DNA of 64,000 nucleotides from Mangrovibacter yixingensis (GCF_020523985.1 NZ_JAIVKM010000007.1:124001-188000); one strand, 5' to 3'. Shown: positions 35,394 to 43,583, counted from the stretch's first letter. Notes: generated by a model from the sequence alone, not told the origin. A program made the numbers and translations.

Positions 35394-36980
35394 ATGCGCA
35401 CCTGGTTCGATAAACTGACAGGCAAGAACAAACCGCCCCGGTTTACGAAAAATTGGGATCCGGAGCGTGAAGCCATTTATCACTGGATGGGGGTCTGGCA
35501 ACGTAGCCAAAACCGCGAAGAGATGGCATTGCCCGATGAGCCACCCGCTGAAGAGGAAAGCTTGCGCTGGGCACCTGGCGCACTGGATGGAACACTGGCA
35601 TGGCATACCGGGCAACCGGATGACGTACGCCAAAAAGTCGCTCTGATTATGCATGTACTCCAGGCTGTACTGGCTGTGCCATCCGATGCACCAGCAATGA
35701 AAAGCTTGTATAGCTTGCTAAACGAAGGCTATCCCCTGAGTTATATCGATGCCCTATTGCAAGAAATCGCCAACACCCGAACCATTTCAGCCGAACGCCT
35801 GCGCTGGTTTGCCGAGTGGCTGGCAACACAGGCACCGGACCGCAATGTGGTGAAAGTCGCTATGGCATTGCTGGTGTTTTTCCCAGGTGATCGGAGTGTA
35901 TCAATCCTGACAACATTAGGCGGGCATGATGAATTTACGCTCTATGCAGTAGTGGCATTGCGCGCCATGTTAAGCCAGGAAGAATATGCACAAATATGGT
36001 TTACGCTGGCGCAACGAGCAGAAGGTTGGGGTCGTATTCACCTGATTGAACGTTTACCCACACCTCTTCCCGAAGAGGTCCGTCACTGGCTGCTGCGTAA
36101 AGGCTATAACAACACTGTTATGAATGAATACACCGCCTGGCATTGTGCCAGTAGCGGGGACTTACCCCGGGCGTTGCAGGAAGAACAGGACGAAGCACTG
36201 TTACTGGGTGCTGCTGGCATTATTCAGGCACTGATTGCTGGCGGCCCTGCTCGTGATATGCGTAATTATGACGACAATCACCTGCTTTGCACCCGCTGGT
36301 TACAGCGAATACATCCCTTACCGCCTGCGGATCTGCACTATTATCTGTGCGCCAGTGCCATTGCTAACTGGGCAGCACGCCAGGCAGAAGAAGACACAGA
36401 TAACACACCGCACTGGCTGGATTTACGCCATAATGCCGTGGATATACTGGCTAATCCAGGATGGGCAGAGTGCATTGCCCAAGAATTTGACCAGCCAGAC
36501 TGGTCACGCTTTTATCTGGCAGTCCAGGCGAGCCAGTGCCGCGGAGAAGACCCCTGGACCAAAGTCTATGAGCGTCAGCTTCATTTCCCGGACGAAAGCC
36601 ATTGGTATACGCTGCTGCAAACCCATGCCAGGGAACGGGCCACCATGGTTCAGGTGCTGGCAGAACAACAATTAAACCTGGCGCAGATCGCGAGCGGCCC
36701 TTCTCTTGAATCCGGGATCGGGGATGGCTGGCATGATCACCATGTACTGGATGGGATCTTATATGGGCTACAACGTTTCCCGGGCGTTGGATGGTCCCTG
36801 GTGGATGCAGGGCTATACAGCCCACTGATTCATAACCGCAGTGTGGCTCTGCAAGTCCTTGAGGCCTGGGCATTACCCGATGATACTCGCTGGCGGCTGG
36901 AACATTTATTACGTCTTGAGCCAGACGATGAACTGCGCCTGCGAATTAGTGAACAACTGGCAACATTATCGGCCGCATAA
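35394..36980 (+). CDS. Unrecognised 528-aa cytoplasmic helical protein
   Basis: I do not recognise this protein. The start at 35394 has GAAGGAGG upstream; the frame extends to 35361 without need. It has no signal peptide or membrane helix and is rich in Leu, Ala, Trp and acidic residues. Repeated helical pairs, such as VVKVAMALLVFFPGDRSVSI, EFTLYAVVALRAML and NRSVALQVLEAWALPDDTRW, suggest a HEAT/armadillo-like solenoid. Twelve or more tryptophans are spread through it. It stands alone between an AT-rich gap and its own terminator, so context gives no function. Confidence 0.8.
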   Translation: MRTWFDKLTGKNKPPRFTKNWDPEREAIYHWMGVWQRSQNREEMALPDEPPAEEESLRWAPGALDGTLAWHTGQPDDVRQKVALIMHVLQAVLAVPSDAPAMKSLYSLLNEGYPLSYIDALLQEIANTRTISAERLRWFAEWLATQAPDRNVVKVAMALLVFFPGDRSVSILTTLGGHDEFTLYAVVALRAMLSQEEYAQIWFTLAQRAEGWGRIHLIERLPTPLPEEVRHWLLRKGYNNTVMNEYTAWHCASSGDLPRALQEEQDEALLLGAAGIIQALIAGGPARDMRNYDDNHLLCTRWLQRIHPLPPADLHYYLCASAIANWAARQAEEDTDNTPHWLDLRHNAVDILANPGWAECIAQEFDQPDWSRFYLAVQASQCRGEDPWTKVYERQLHFPDESHWYTLLQTHARERATMVQVLAEQQLNLAQIASGPSLESGIGDGWHDHHVLDGILYGLQRFPGVGWSLVDAGLYSPLIHNRSVALQVLEAWALPDDTRWRLEHLLRLEPDDELRLRISEQLATLSAA

Positions 36981-36997
36981 CATTTTGTGCGGTTTTT
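36973..36997 (+). terminator. Rho-independent terminator overlapping the stop of the 528-aa gene
   Basis: CCGCA / TGCGG arms with a 10-base loop are followed by TTTTT. The stem's left arm contains the last codons of the gene, an economical arrangement. Confidence 0.75.
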
Positions 36998-37171
36998 CTG
37001 ACAAGCACGTTGTACCCGAGCGGTACGCTAACCTGCATACGCACTGATACGGGTATTGAGGTAAGTACCCTCTGCCAGTCAAATCCCTGATAAAAGGTGG
37101 TTTGTATTCTGCCTGCTACTGCGTTATATCCCTGTAGCAAAGTGTTCACTATCCTCATGACAGGAGAGACC

Positions 37172-37723
37172 ATGACTAAAGTTGCAGTCGTTTATTATTC
37201 TGGCTACGGCCACACCAAACTGGTAGCAGAAAGTGTTGCATCAGGTGCCCAGGCGGAACTTATCGAGATTGACCAGGAAGGCAATATCCCGGAAACCGCA
37301 TGGGATACATTGCAGGCTGCAGACGCCATTATTTTCGGTGCGCCTACCTATATGGGTTCTGCTCCCTGGCAGTTTAAGAAATTCGCAGATGCCAGCTCCA
37401 AAATCTGGTTTACCCGTGCCTGGCAGGACAAAGTGTTTGGTGGCTTTACCAACAGCGCCAGCCTGAATGGCGACAAACAAGTCACCATGATTGCCCTGCA
37501 AACACTCGCAGCACAACATGGCGGGATTTGGGTAAGCCTGGGCCAGGCTCCAGCCAACACGTTGGCCTCTTCGCGTGATGACGTTAATAACCTGGGTGGC
37601 TCAGCTGGCCCACTGGTACAGTCTCCTTCTGATGCTGGTGCCGATAAAATCCCGGCAGGCGACCTGGAATCCGTACGCCTGTATGGCGCACGCGTTGCCG
37701 CCATTGCCGCTCGCCTGAAATAA
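37172..37723 (+). CDS. Flavodoxin-family NAD(P)H-dependent oxidoreductase (WrbA-like)
   Basis: This is a predicted FMN-binding reductase of 183 aa. The start at 37172 has CAGGAGAG upstream. The phosphate-binding loop is YYSGYGHTKLVAESV (about residues 8-22). The isoalloxazine-contacting loops are GAPTYMGSAPWQFKKF (about 58-75) and GGFTNSASLNGDKQ. A glycine-rich loop also occurs at NNLGGSAGPLVQ. It resembles WrbA-type quinone reductases but is shorter than E. coli WrbA (198 aa). It is monocistronic, followed by a GC-rich hairpin. Confidence 0.87.
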   Translation: MTKVAVVYYSGYGHTKLVAESVASGAQAELIEIDQEGNIPETAWDTLQAADAIIFGAPTYMGSAPWQFKKFADASSKIWFTRAWQDKVFGGFTNSASLNGDKQVTMIALQTLAAQHGGIWVSLGQAPANTLASSRDDVNNLGGSAGPLVQSPSDAGADKIPAGDLESVRLYGARVAAIAARLK

Positions 37724-37728
37724 GCCAC

Positions 37729-37748
37729 AAGGGGGCCAGGCCCCCTTT
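37729..37748 (+). terminator. GC-rich hairpin after the flavodoxin-family gene
   Basis: AAGGGGGCC and GGCCCCCTT form perfect 9-bp arms around one A, five bases after the stop, followed by only TTT. A similar hairpin (38383-38404) heads the second copy of the downstream repeat. It is either a terminator or the end of the repeat element. Confidence 0.65.
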
Positions 37749-37754
37749 AACCCC

Positions 37755-37907
37755 TTCACTGGCTGTGAAGCCACATTAACCACTCCACTGAAAGTGAACG
37801 AAATTTTTACCACACTGGCATCAGTGTTCAGTGAAGGTAACCCGAACCACATTTTTCCAGCACAGTGCCGGTTGCGCGCCGTGTCAACAACACCAGTTTC
37901 ACTCACC
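37755..37907. repeat. Intergenic repeat, copy A (about 150 bp)
   Basis: This starts TTCACTGGCTGTGAAGCCAC and ends AGTTTCACTCACC, and it is matched by copy B at 38408-38707. Shared blocks include GTGAAGCCACATTAACCAC, TAACCCGAACCACATT and CGCCGTG followed by CAACAC. Copy A has a single diverged unit where copy B has the 37-bp array. It is non-coding. The frames seen here are shifted between copies and not conserved. Confidence 0.8.
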
Positions 37908-37924
37908 AGCTGCGCCCGGCGCAC

Positions 37925-37946
37925 GCAGGGGGGCCGTCCCCCCTGC
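37925..37946. repeat. Perfect GC hairpin in the intergenic island
   Basis: GCAGGGGGG and CCCCCCTGC form 9-bp arms with a CCGT loop. It lies just after copy A and is the first of a series of strong stem-loops in the central GC-rich part (37908-38404). Confidence 0.75.
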
Positions 37947-38050
37947 ACCCCCGTGGGTGGCTGGCAAAATCGCCGCTGCGCGGACATTCGGCTTACCCTG
38001 GCAGGCTTATCGGGTACCGCTCCGAGTCGGCCTCCTGCCTCCCGTCGCTC

Positions 38051-38070
38051 TGCCTGCATCCATGCAGGCA
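38051..38070. repeat. Perfect palindrome TGCCTGCAT-CC-ATGCAGGCA
   Basis: Nine-base arms flank a 2-base centre inside the GC-rich island. It could be a protein-binding palindrome or part of a structured RNA. Confidence 0.7.
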
Positions 38071-38260
38071 GCCCCGGCCCGCCAGGCACGCCTCAACGAT
38101 TTCGAGGCCACTAACCCCCACGCCTGTAAGCCCCAGCAAAACACAAAGAAAACATACCATATCCAGAGTTTACAGCCATACCAGACAACACAAGCAATCC
38201 CGCACCTGCAGCGCTGGCTGAGTCGCGTAAAACCGGTGAACCGCAGAAAGGAAGACAAGG

Positions 38261-38285
38261 TTATTCCGCCAGGACGGCGGAATAA
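38261..38285. repeat. Perfect 10-bp stem-loop in the intergenic island
   Basis: TTATTCCGCC and GGCGGAATAA are separated by AGGAC. Further potential stems follow at once (GGGC-TGACT-GCCC near 38325). The grouping suggests a folded RNA or a mobile-element end. Confidence 0.75.
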
Positions 38286-38382
38286 GGCGAAACGAGGCAG
38301 GACGCCGAGTCGAGCCGGCCGCGGGCTGACTGCCCGGAGGTGAACGCAGTGCGCAGCACCGGTTGCCCGCGAAAACCGGATT

Positions 38383-38404
38383 GTTAAGGGGCGGGCCCCT
38401 TAAC
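38383..38404. repeat. Perfect hairpin heading repeat copy B
   Basis: GTTAAGGGG and CCCCTTAAC arms with a CGGG loop, immediately before copy B. This is the counterpart of the hairpin at 37729-37748 before copy A, so hairpin plus repeat is one module. Confidence 0.75.
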
Positions 38405-38407
38405 ACG

Positions 38408-38707
38408 TTCACCGGCTGTGAAGCCACATTAACCACATCACTTGAAGTGAACGGAACTTTCACCGAACCAGCATCAGCGCGAAGTGAACGGAACTTTCAC
38501 CGAACCAGCATCAGCGCGAAGTGAACGGAACTTTCACCGAACCAGCATCAGCGCGAAGTGAACGGAACTTTCACCGAACCGGCATCAGCGCAAGGTGAAC
38601 GGAACTTTCACCGAACCGGCATCCGGTTCAGCGAATATAACCCGAACCACATTCCACCAGCACGGCACCTATTGCACGCCGTGCCAGCAACACAAGTTTC
38701 ACTCACC
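38408..38707. repeat. Intergenic repeat, copy B, expanded by a tandem array
   Basis: This is the second copy of the module in the same orientation as copy A, about 650 bp away. It is longer (300 versus 153 bp) because it contains the 37-bp tandem repeats. A third, partial copy starts near 38709 (TGAAGCGATATTAACCACAT). Confidence 0.8.
38444..38628. repeat. Tandem array of 37-bp units (five copies)
   Basis: Units start GAAGTGAACGGAACTTTCAC and end CATCAGCGC. Copies begin at 38444, 38481, 38518, 38555 and 38592. The first three are identical, the fourth has one change (CCAGC to CCGGC), and the fifth is diverged at both ends. There are no unique spacers, so it is a minisatellite, not a CRISPR array. 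Recent expansion is implied by the identical copies. Confidence 0.92.
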
Positions 38708-38760
38708 GCCCGTTCACATGAAGCGATATTAACCACATCACTTCACGTAAACAGAAACAA

Positions 38761-40125
38761 CTACTCACTCTCCAGCACAACCTCTGCATTCGCCACATTC
38801 TCCCGGCGCGACTTCGTCGACAGAAAATAGAGATAACCCGCAACCATAAAGGCAATAAACAACCCACCAATTTCCGGGTTAAACCACAGCATCGCCACCA
38901 GGCAAATCACGGAACAAACCAGCGCAATCGCCGGAATAACCGGGTAACCCGGTGCACGATAACTGCGTTCCAGATCCGGTGCACTGCGGCGCAGGCGGAA
39001 CAGGCTCAGCATACTCATGATATACATCACAATGGCACCGAACACGGCCATGGTTATCATGGCAGCAGTCAGGCTCATACCCTGCAGGTTCACACCATCA
39101 CAGAAAATCGCGATGATACCAATCACACCACCGGCAAGAATGGCGCGGTGTGGCGTCTGGAAACGGGACAGTTTTGCCAGGCCATGGGGCAGGTAGCCAG
39201 CACGGGCCAGCGCAAAGAACTGGCGAGAATAGCCAAGAATAATCCCGTGGAAACTGGCGATCAGGCCGAACAGGCCAATCCACACCAGCATATGCATCCA
39301 ACTGGAGTGCTCCCCAACAATCATTTTCATTGCCTGGGGCAGGGGGTCGTTAATGTCGGACAGTTTACGCCAGTCACCTGCGCCACCTGCCAGTAACATC
39401 ACCCCAATCGCCAGCACCACCAGAGTAAGAATACCGGTGATATAGGCGCGTGGAATGGTGCGTTTCGGGTCTTTCGCTTCTTCTGCGGCCATTGCTGCCC
39501 CTTCAATCGCCAGGAAGAACCAGATAGCGAATGGAATAGCGGCAAACATACCGGAAACAGAAGTCAGTGAGAAACCATCACTGCCTGCCCAGCCATGGGA
39601 GACAAAATTGCTCATGGTAAACCCTGGGGAAACCACGCCCATAAATACCAGTAGTTCGATAACCGCCAGAATAGTCACTACCAGTTCGAACATGGCAGCC
39701 AGTTTCACACCCAGAATATTCAGCCCCATAAAGACGATATATGCGCCAACAGCCGCATATTTCGGATCCAGCCCGGGGAACTGCACATTCAGGTAAGCAC
39801 CTATCGCCATAGCAATAGCAGGTGGTGCAAAGACAAACTCAATCAGGGTCGCCATACCTGCAATCAGGCCACCAGTGTCACCAAAAGCTTTACGGCTATA
39901 GGCAAATGGGCCACCTGCCTGCGGAATGGCGGTAGTCAGCTCGGTAAAGCTGAAAATAAAACAGGTATACATTGCAGCAATAAACAGTGTGGTAATCAGG
40001 AACCCCAGCGTACCTGCCACTCCCCAACCATAGCTCCAGCCAAAATACTCTCCGGATATGACCAGACCCACGGCAATACCCCACAAGTGCAGGGCGCCCA
40101 GTGTGGGCTTAAGTTTTGTCGTCAT
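38761..40125 (-). CDS. eat: Ethanolamine permease (APC superfamily)
   Basis: This is a predicted inner-membrane amine/amino-acid permease of 454 aa with about 12 hydrophobic helices. The N-terminal block (HLWGIAVGLVISGEYFGWSY) with GGPFAYSRKAFGDTGGLIAG is the hallmark of the Eat ethanolamine permease branch. The ATG at 40125 begins MTTKLKPTLGALHLW. No eut ammonia-lyase genes are visible in the window. It diverges from the phosphotransferase and AraC-type genes at 40400-42671. The three probably form a utilisation module for ethanolamine or another amino alcohol, which is inference. Confidence 0.85.
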   Translation of the reverse strand: MTTKLKPTLGALHLWGIAVGLVISGEYFGWSYGWGVAGTLGFLITTLFIAAMYTCFIFSFTELTTAIPQAGGPFAYSRKAFGDTGGLIAGMATLIEFVFAPPAIAMAIGAYLNVQFPGLDPKYAAVGAYIVFMGLNILGVKLAAMFELVVTILAVIELLVFMGVVSPGFTMSNFVSHGWAGSDGFSLTSVSGMFAAIPFAIWFFLAIEGAAMAAEEAKDPKRTIPRAYITGILTLVVLAIGVMLLAGGAGDWRKLSDINDPLPQAMKMIVGEHSSWMHMLVWIGLFGLIASFHGIILGYSRQFFALARAGYLPHGLAKLSRFQTPHRAILAGGVIGIIAIFCDGVNLQGMSLTAAMITMAVFGAIVMYIMSMLSLFRLRRSAPDLERSYRAPGYPVIPAIALVCSVICLVAMLWFNPEIGGLFIAFMVAGYLYFLSTKSRRENVANAEVVLESE

Positions 40126-40241
40126 ATTTGTATCCCCGTCAGTTATCGTCGTTGTGTGAACGCGTTATTTTGTGAACGTCTTATTTTGCGAATAGTGGTG
40201 CGTTTGCTCTCTGATAATGCCGCCAGTACGGTGGGGAAAAC

Positions 40242-40279
40242 TTGACATCAGCGCGTCGATTCTTGCGCGCTGATGTCAA
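40242..40279. promoter_or_regulatory. Perfect 14-bp inverted repeat between permease and phosphotransferase genes
   Basis: TTGACATCAGCGCG and CGCGCTGATGTCAA are separated by 10 bp, midway in the 274-bp divergent region. About 70 bp to its left are direct repeats of TGTGAACG followed by TTATTT (near 40155-40185). It is the obvious candidate operator for the AraC-family regulator at 41592. The regulator link is inferred. Confidence 0.65.
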
Positions 40280-40399
40280 CTTGCGGGCAAAAAGCGGTGT
40301 GAATAGCCGTCTGAGTCAATTTTTGTGGCTGTAGTGTCAAGCGCGACAAGGGGAAAAAACTTCATGCTGAATGCACCCTGAACCAGACGGACAATATTC

Positions 40400-41407
40400 A
40401 TGAGTGCAAAACAGTATGACACCCTGGACAACACCACCCTGACACTACTGGCGCAGCAGGCATTGCGCCGTTACCCGGCACCCTTGCAGGGAGAAATCCG
40501 CCTGTTATGCCGTTCTGAAAATGCCACCTTTGTGGTGACTGCTGGCGGGAAACGCTATGCCCTGCGTCTGCATCGCGGCGATTACCATGAAAAAGTAGAT
40601 ATCGAAAGCGAGCTATTGTGGCTGGATGCACTACGTGAAGCGGGTATTCCGGTGCCTGAGGCGTTGGTTGACTGCGACGGCGTGAGGGTTCAAACATTGC
40701 CACTGGCAGACGGACAAGTGCGTCATGCCGTTTTGTTTCACTGGATTGACGGTGACATGCCGGATACCGGCGTTGATCCCCGGGCTTTTCGCCAGTTAGG
40801 GGAGATTACTGCCCGGCTGCACCAGCACAGCAGGCAGTGGCGCAAACCGGAAGGTTTTCGGCGTATTTTGTGGGACCACACTTCCATGGTTGGCCCAGAA
40901 GGGCACTGGGGCGACTGGCGAGATGCTAAGGGGCTTAAACATCACGACCATGACGTGGTTAATGCCGCCCTGGCACGTATTCGCCAGCAACTCAATGAAT
41001 ATGGGCAGGATCAGGCGCGATTTGGGCTGATCCATGCCGATCTGCGCCTCACCAATTTATTGCTCTGGCAGGGCGAAACCCGGGTGATTGACTTTGATGA
41101 CTGCGGCATGGGTTGGTATCTCCATGACCTTGCAGCCGCGATCAGTTTTGTTGAGCACCACCCACGGGCTGAAGCCTGGGTGGAGAACTGGCTGGCGGGT
41201 TATGAACAGGTGGCACATATTTCTGACGCGGATATGGCGGTGGTCCCGGCATTATTGATGCAGCGCCGTATACAGCTAACAGCCTGGGTGGCCTCTCATG
41301 CAGAAACTGAGATGGCGCAAAGCCTGGGGAATGAATGGGTGGGCCACACGGTACGTTTATGCCACCGTTTTATGGGCGAAGAGGCTCTGCTACCTGTTGG
41401 GGCATAA
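40400..41407 (+). CDS. APH-fold small-molecule phosphotransferase
   Basis: This is a predicted kinase of the aminoglycoside/choline kinase fold, 335 aa. The Brenner-type catalytic motif is HADLRLTN (residues 212-219) and the metal-binding DFDD is at 231-234. An N-terminal lobe with the ATP-binding pattern (ENATFVVTAGGKRYALRLHR) precedes them. Placement beside an ethanolamine permease suggests an amino-alcohol substrate rather than antibiotic resistance. The substrate cannot be read from the sequence. Confidence 0.85.
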   Translation: MSAKQYDTLDNTTLTLLAQQALRRYPAPLQGEIRLLCRSENATFVVTAGGKRYALRLHRGDYHEKVDIESELLWLDALREAGIPVPEALVDCDGVRVQTLPLADGQVRHAVLFHWIDGDMPDTGVDPRAFRQLGEITARLHQHSRQWRKPEGFRRILWDHTSMVGPEGHWGDWRDAKGLKHHDHDVVNAALARIRQQLNEYGQDQARFGLIHADLRLTNLLLWQGETRVIDFDDCGMGWYLHDLAAAISFVEHHPRAEAWVENWLAGYEQVAHISDADMAVVPALLMQRRIQLTAWVASHAETEMAQSLGNEWVGHTVRLCHRFMGEEALLPVGA

Positions 41408-41591
41408 CGCCCTGTTCGGTTGCCCCTGTGATGCAATGTAAAGATGAGATGCACTATGAGCGGGCAACCAGACTCAGCGAAGCAAACTATCAGGGGGTTA
41501 TAGCGGCTAACTGATTGATTCTGTTTAACCCCAGAAGTGGTACGAATATTGCTCTCACTTATCCCATTCATTAACAGGTAAAGGTGAAGCA

Positions 41592-42671
41592 ATGATGACA
41601 ACGCCTTCGCTGCATTCGGCATTCTCCGGCTCGCTTAACAGCGCAGCAGGGGGAAATATGGGAGTTTTATCTGCCGCCGCCTCCGGTCTGGGCGATTTTA
41701 TTGGCCAGTATGGTGGCGATGCAGACCGGGTTTTTGGCATCAGTGGCGTAGATCCTGAATTGCTTGCCAGCCCTACACTCAGCCTCGGGTTGGTTAACTA
41801 TTGCCGGGTAATGGAAGAGGCTGCACATAACTCAGGTTTTGATAATTTCGGTTTACACTACGGACGGCAGTTTAAACCGCAGTCATTAGGCCTGATTGGC
41901 TATATCGGTTTGTGTTCCGGCACACTGGAGCAAGCGCTGCATAACGTGGCAAACGCATTTCCGTATCACCAGCACGACACTTTGGTGCGTATGGTAGATA
42001 AAGGCGATTGCTGGCGGCTGGATTACCAGGTGCGCCACGGCGCAATTCTTGCCCGTCGCCAGGATGCTGAGCTGACGTTAGGCATGTTTATGAACCTGAT
42101 TCGCCATGCTATGGGCCCGCACTGGGCACCACGGGAAGTCCATTTTGAGCACCCGCGCCCGGAACAGTGGCACGAACACTGTAAACTGTTCGATGCCCCC
42201 GTGTATTTTGAGCAGCCTTTTAATTCGCTGATTATTCCCAAACGCGAGCTTTCCCGTGCCATGCCAGACAGCGACCCAATGCTGCTATTGGTGATGCAGG
42301 ATGCCATTCGCCGCCTGAACAACCGGGTGCCCAACCAGGGTATTGTGGACCAGACGCGCACGCAAGTGCACCTGCAACTGGCTATGGGTGAACCGGTACT
42401 TGACGATGTCGCGGAAAAAATGGGCCTGTCTTGTGGCTCGTTGCAGCGGCGGTTACGTGAGCAGGGCGTGAGTTTTACCACGCTGGTGGACAAGGTTCGT
42501 TGCGAAATGGCAACGCACTATTTACAACAGAACCAGTTACCGGTGTCAGAGATGGCACTGTTACTGGGGTATTCAGAAGTGAGCGCGTTTTCCCGCGCGT
42601 TCCGTCGTTGGTTTGGGGTAAGCCCGCGTCAATGGCGAAAAGGTGAGCAGGTTCTTGCTTACCGGGAATGA
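41592..42671 (+). CDS. AraC-family transcription regulator
   Basis: This 359-aa regulator has an N-terminal ligand-binding domain of the long AraC type (GVDPELLASPTLSLGLVNYC; SLGLIGYIGLCSGTLEQALH). A C-terminal double helix-turn-helix covers about 260-350 (LDDVAEKMGLSCGSLQRRLR; VSEMALLLGYSEVSAFSRAF then RRWFGVSPRQWR). It follows the phosphotransferase gene on the same strand after 184 bp and likely controls the divergent permease/kinase pair. Confidence 0.88.
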   Translation: MMTTPSLHSAFSGSLNSAAGGNMGVLSAAASGLGDFIGQYGGDADRVFGISGVDPELLASPTLSLGLVNYCRVMEEAAHNSGFDNFGLHYGRQFKPQSLGLIGYIGLCSGTLEQALHNVANAFPYHQHDTLVRMVDKGDCWRLDYQVRHGAILARRQDAELTLGMFMNLIRHAMGPHWAPREVHFEHPRPEQWHEHCKLFDAPVYFEQPFNSLIIPKRELSRAMPDSDPMLLLVMQDAIRRLNNRVPNQGIVDQTRTQVHLQLAMGEPVLDDVAEKMGLSCGSLQRRLREQGVSFTTLVDKVRCEMATHYLQQNQLPVSEMALLLGYSEVSAFSRAFRRWFGVSPRQWRKGEQVLAYRE

Positions 42672-42787
42672 TAAAGCGACCGGGAAGAGTGGGTTCTCAT
42701 CCGTCTGCGTGGCTTTTATCTGGGGAAGTGTACTAAAAAGAAAAACAGTGGCATTAATGCAAGCGTGCCAGTTGAGACGCGATAAAA

Positions 42788-42832
42788 AATGCGTCCGGGG
42801 CTGTTCGTCACAAGGACACCCCCGGACGCATT
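42788..42832 (-). terminator. Strong hairpin terminator of the 47-aa gene
   Basis: AATGCGTCCGGGG and CCCCGGACGCATT are perfect 13-bp arms with a 19-base loop. Reading leftward the stem is followed by a T-run (ATTTTTTATC), so it terminates the minus-strand small gene whose stop is at 42840. On the plus strand there is no T-run. Confidence 0.8.
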
Positions 42833-42839
42833 AATTCAA

Positions 42840-42983
42840 TTATTCACTTTGGTTGAGATGGCGGTGCCGCCCGGAGCCATGTTTTACAATGGTGGCAGCA
42901 TTATCGTGAATGACCAGTTTACGGTGGTTCGACAACCAATGATCCTGCCCTAATAACTGACGTGCCTGACGATTCGTCTTCAT
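42840..42983 (-). CDS. Small basic 47-aa protein, unrecognised
   Basis: The minus-strand frame begins MKTNRQARQLLGQDHWLSNH and ends HGSGRHRHLNQSE. It is rich in Arg, His and Asn, with no hydrophobic segment. A near-perfect AAGGAGA ribosome site lies six bases before the ATG, and a strong terminator follows the stop directly. Both argue for a real gene. Its length is below usual cut-offs, so it is easily missed. The basic character would suit a nucleic-acid or ribosome-associated role, but no function can be assigned. Neighbours are a stress gene (Hsp20) upstream and an AraC-type gene convergent. Confidence 0.75.
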   Translation of the reverse strand: MKTNRQARQLLGQDHWLSNHRKLVIHDNAATIVKHGSGRHRHLNQSE

Positions 42984-43077
42984 GCATTCTCCTTACGTTG
43001 TACAAAGATGTTAAGGATACTTCGTGTTATCAGAGCGCCCGGCAGATACCGGACGCGGCTTTACTGTTATGCGACGC

Positions 43078-43548
43078 TTACACCTGGTGTTCAAGTGCTT
43101 TACTGTTGCTGTTTGTAATTGCAATCCGCTGTGGTTTTTCCTCTTCTGGAATTTCCTGCAGCAAACTGATAGTGAGTAACCCTTCATTCAGCGCCGCTCC
43201 GGTCACAGTAACACTGTCTGGCAAACTGAAGCTGGAACGGAAGCTGGCGCGGCTGATTCCGCGGTGAATCCAGCTCTCTTCGCTACCACCTTTTTCTTCT
43301 TCATGCTTACCGGAAATGGTGAGCTGACCACCCGTGGTTTCAATTTGCAGTTCGTGTTCTTTCCAGCCCGGCACACTCAAAACTAAGTCGTAGCGGTTAT
43401 CGCCAGTACGTTTGATATCGTAGGAAGGTGCGCCGCTAAGCGGTGTATCGCCAGTTAGCTGGCTGAACAACCGGTCAATTCGGTTGAAGCGGTCAGGGAA
43501 CAGTGAGTCTGAAAATAATGGGAATAAAGACAAAGCATTACGTGCCAT
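43078..43548 (-). CDS. Small heat-shock protein (Hsp20/IbpA family)
   Basis: This is an ATP-independent holdase of 156 aa. The start is the ATG at 43548 (MARNALSLFPLFSDSLFPDR), preceded by CAGGAGG. An upstream in-frame ATG has no site. The alpha-crystallin domain spans about residues 45-135 (YDIKRTGDNRYDLVLSVPGW; ISRASFRSSFSLPDSVTVTG). The closing element is LNEGLLTISLLQEIPEEEKP, in place of the usual GVL motif. The gene has a sigma-32 promoter and a possible fourU thermometer. It is not IbpA/IbpB by context, since no ibpAB pair is present. Confidence 0.92.
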   Translation of the reverse strand: MARNALSLFPLFSDSLFPDRFNRIDRLFSQLTGDTPLSGAPSYDIKRTGDNRYDLVLSVPGWKEHELQIETTGGQLTISGKHEEEKGGSEESWIHRGISRASFRSSFSLPDSVTVTGAALNEGLLTISLLQEIPEEEKPQRIAITNSNSKALEHQV

Positions 43549-43554
43549 GATTAA

Positions 43555-43583
43555 CCTCCTGAACATAGTCAATATTCAAAAAG
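43555..43583 (-). promoter_or_regulatory. Possible fourU-type RNA thermometer over the hsp20 ribosome site
   Basis: In the transcript, CUUUUUG (43583-43577) can pair over seven positions, including G-U pairs, with the CAGGAGG Shine-Dalgarno sequence (43561-43555). The loop is 15 bases. UUUU facing AGGA is the fourU pattern. A second GC hairpin (GGGGG-CACAA-CCCCC) lies further upstream in the leader. The fold is predicted by eye only. Confidence 0.5.

Noticed and set aside
37831-38343. 170-aa plus-strand frame (and overlapping frames on both strands) in the intergenic island
   Set aside because: It crosses a repeat copy and several perfect hairpins, has low-complexity Pro/Arg composition, no ribosome site and no family resemblance.
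38444-38628. 37-bp direct repeats considered as a CRISPR array
   Set aside because: Units are directly contiguous with no unique spacers, and no cas genes are present. It is a minisatellite.
37755-38755. The repeat region as an intact insertion sequence
   Set aside because: There is no transposase frame, and the flanking repeats are direct rather than terminal inverted repeats. It remains an unexplained repeat island.
40400-41407. APH-fold gene as an aminoglycoside resistance determinant
   Set aside because: The fold is shared by many metabolite kinases. The permease/AraC context points to metabolism, and there is no mobile-element context.
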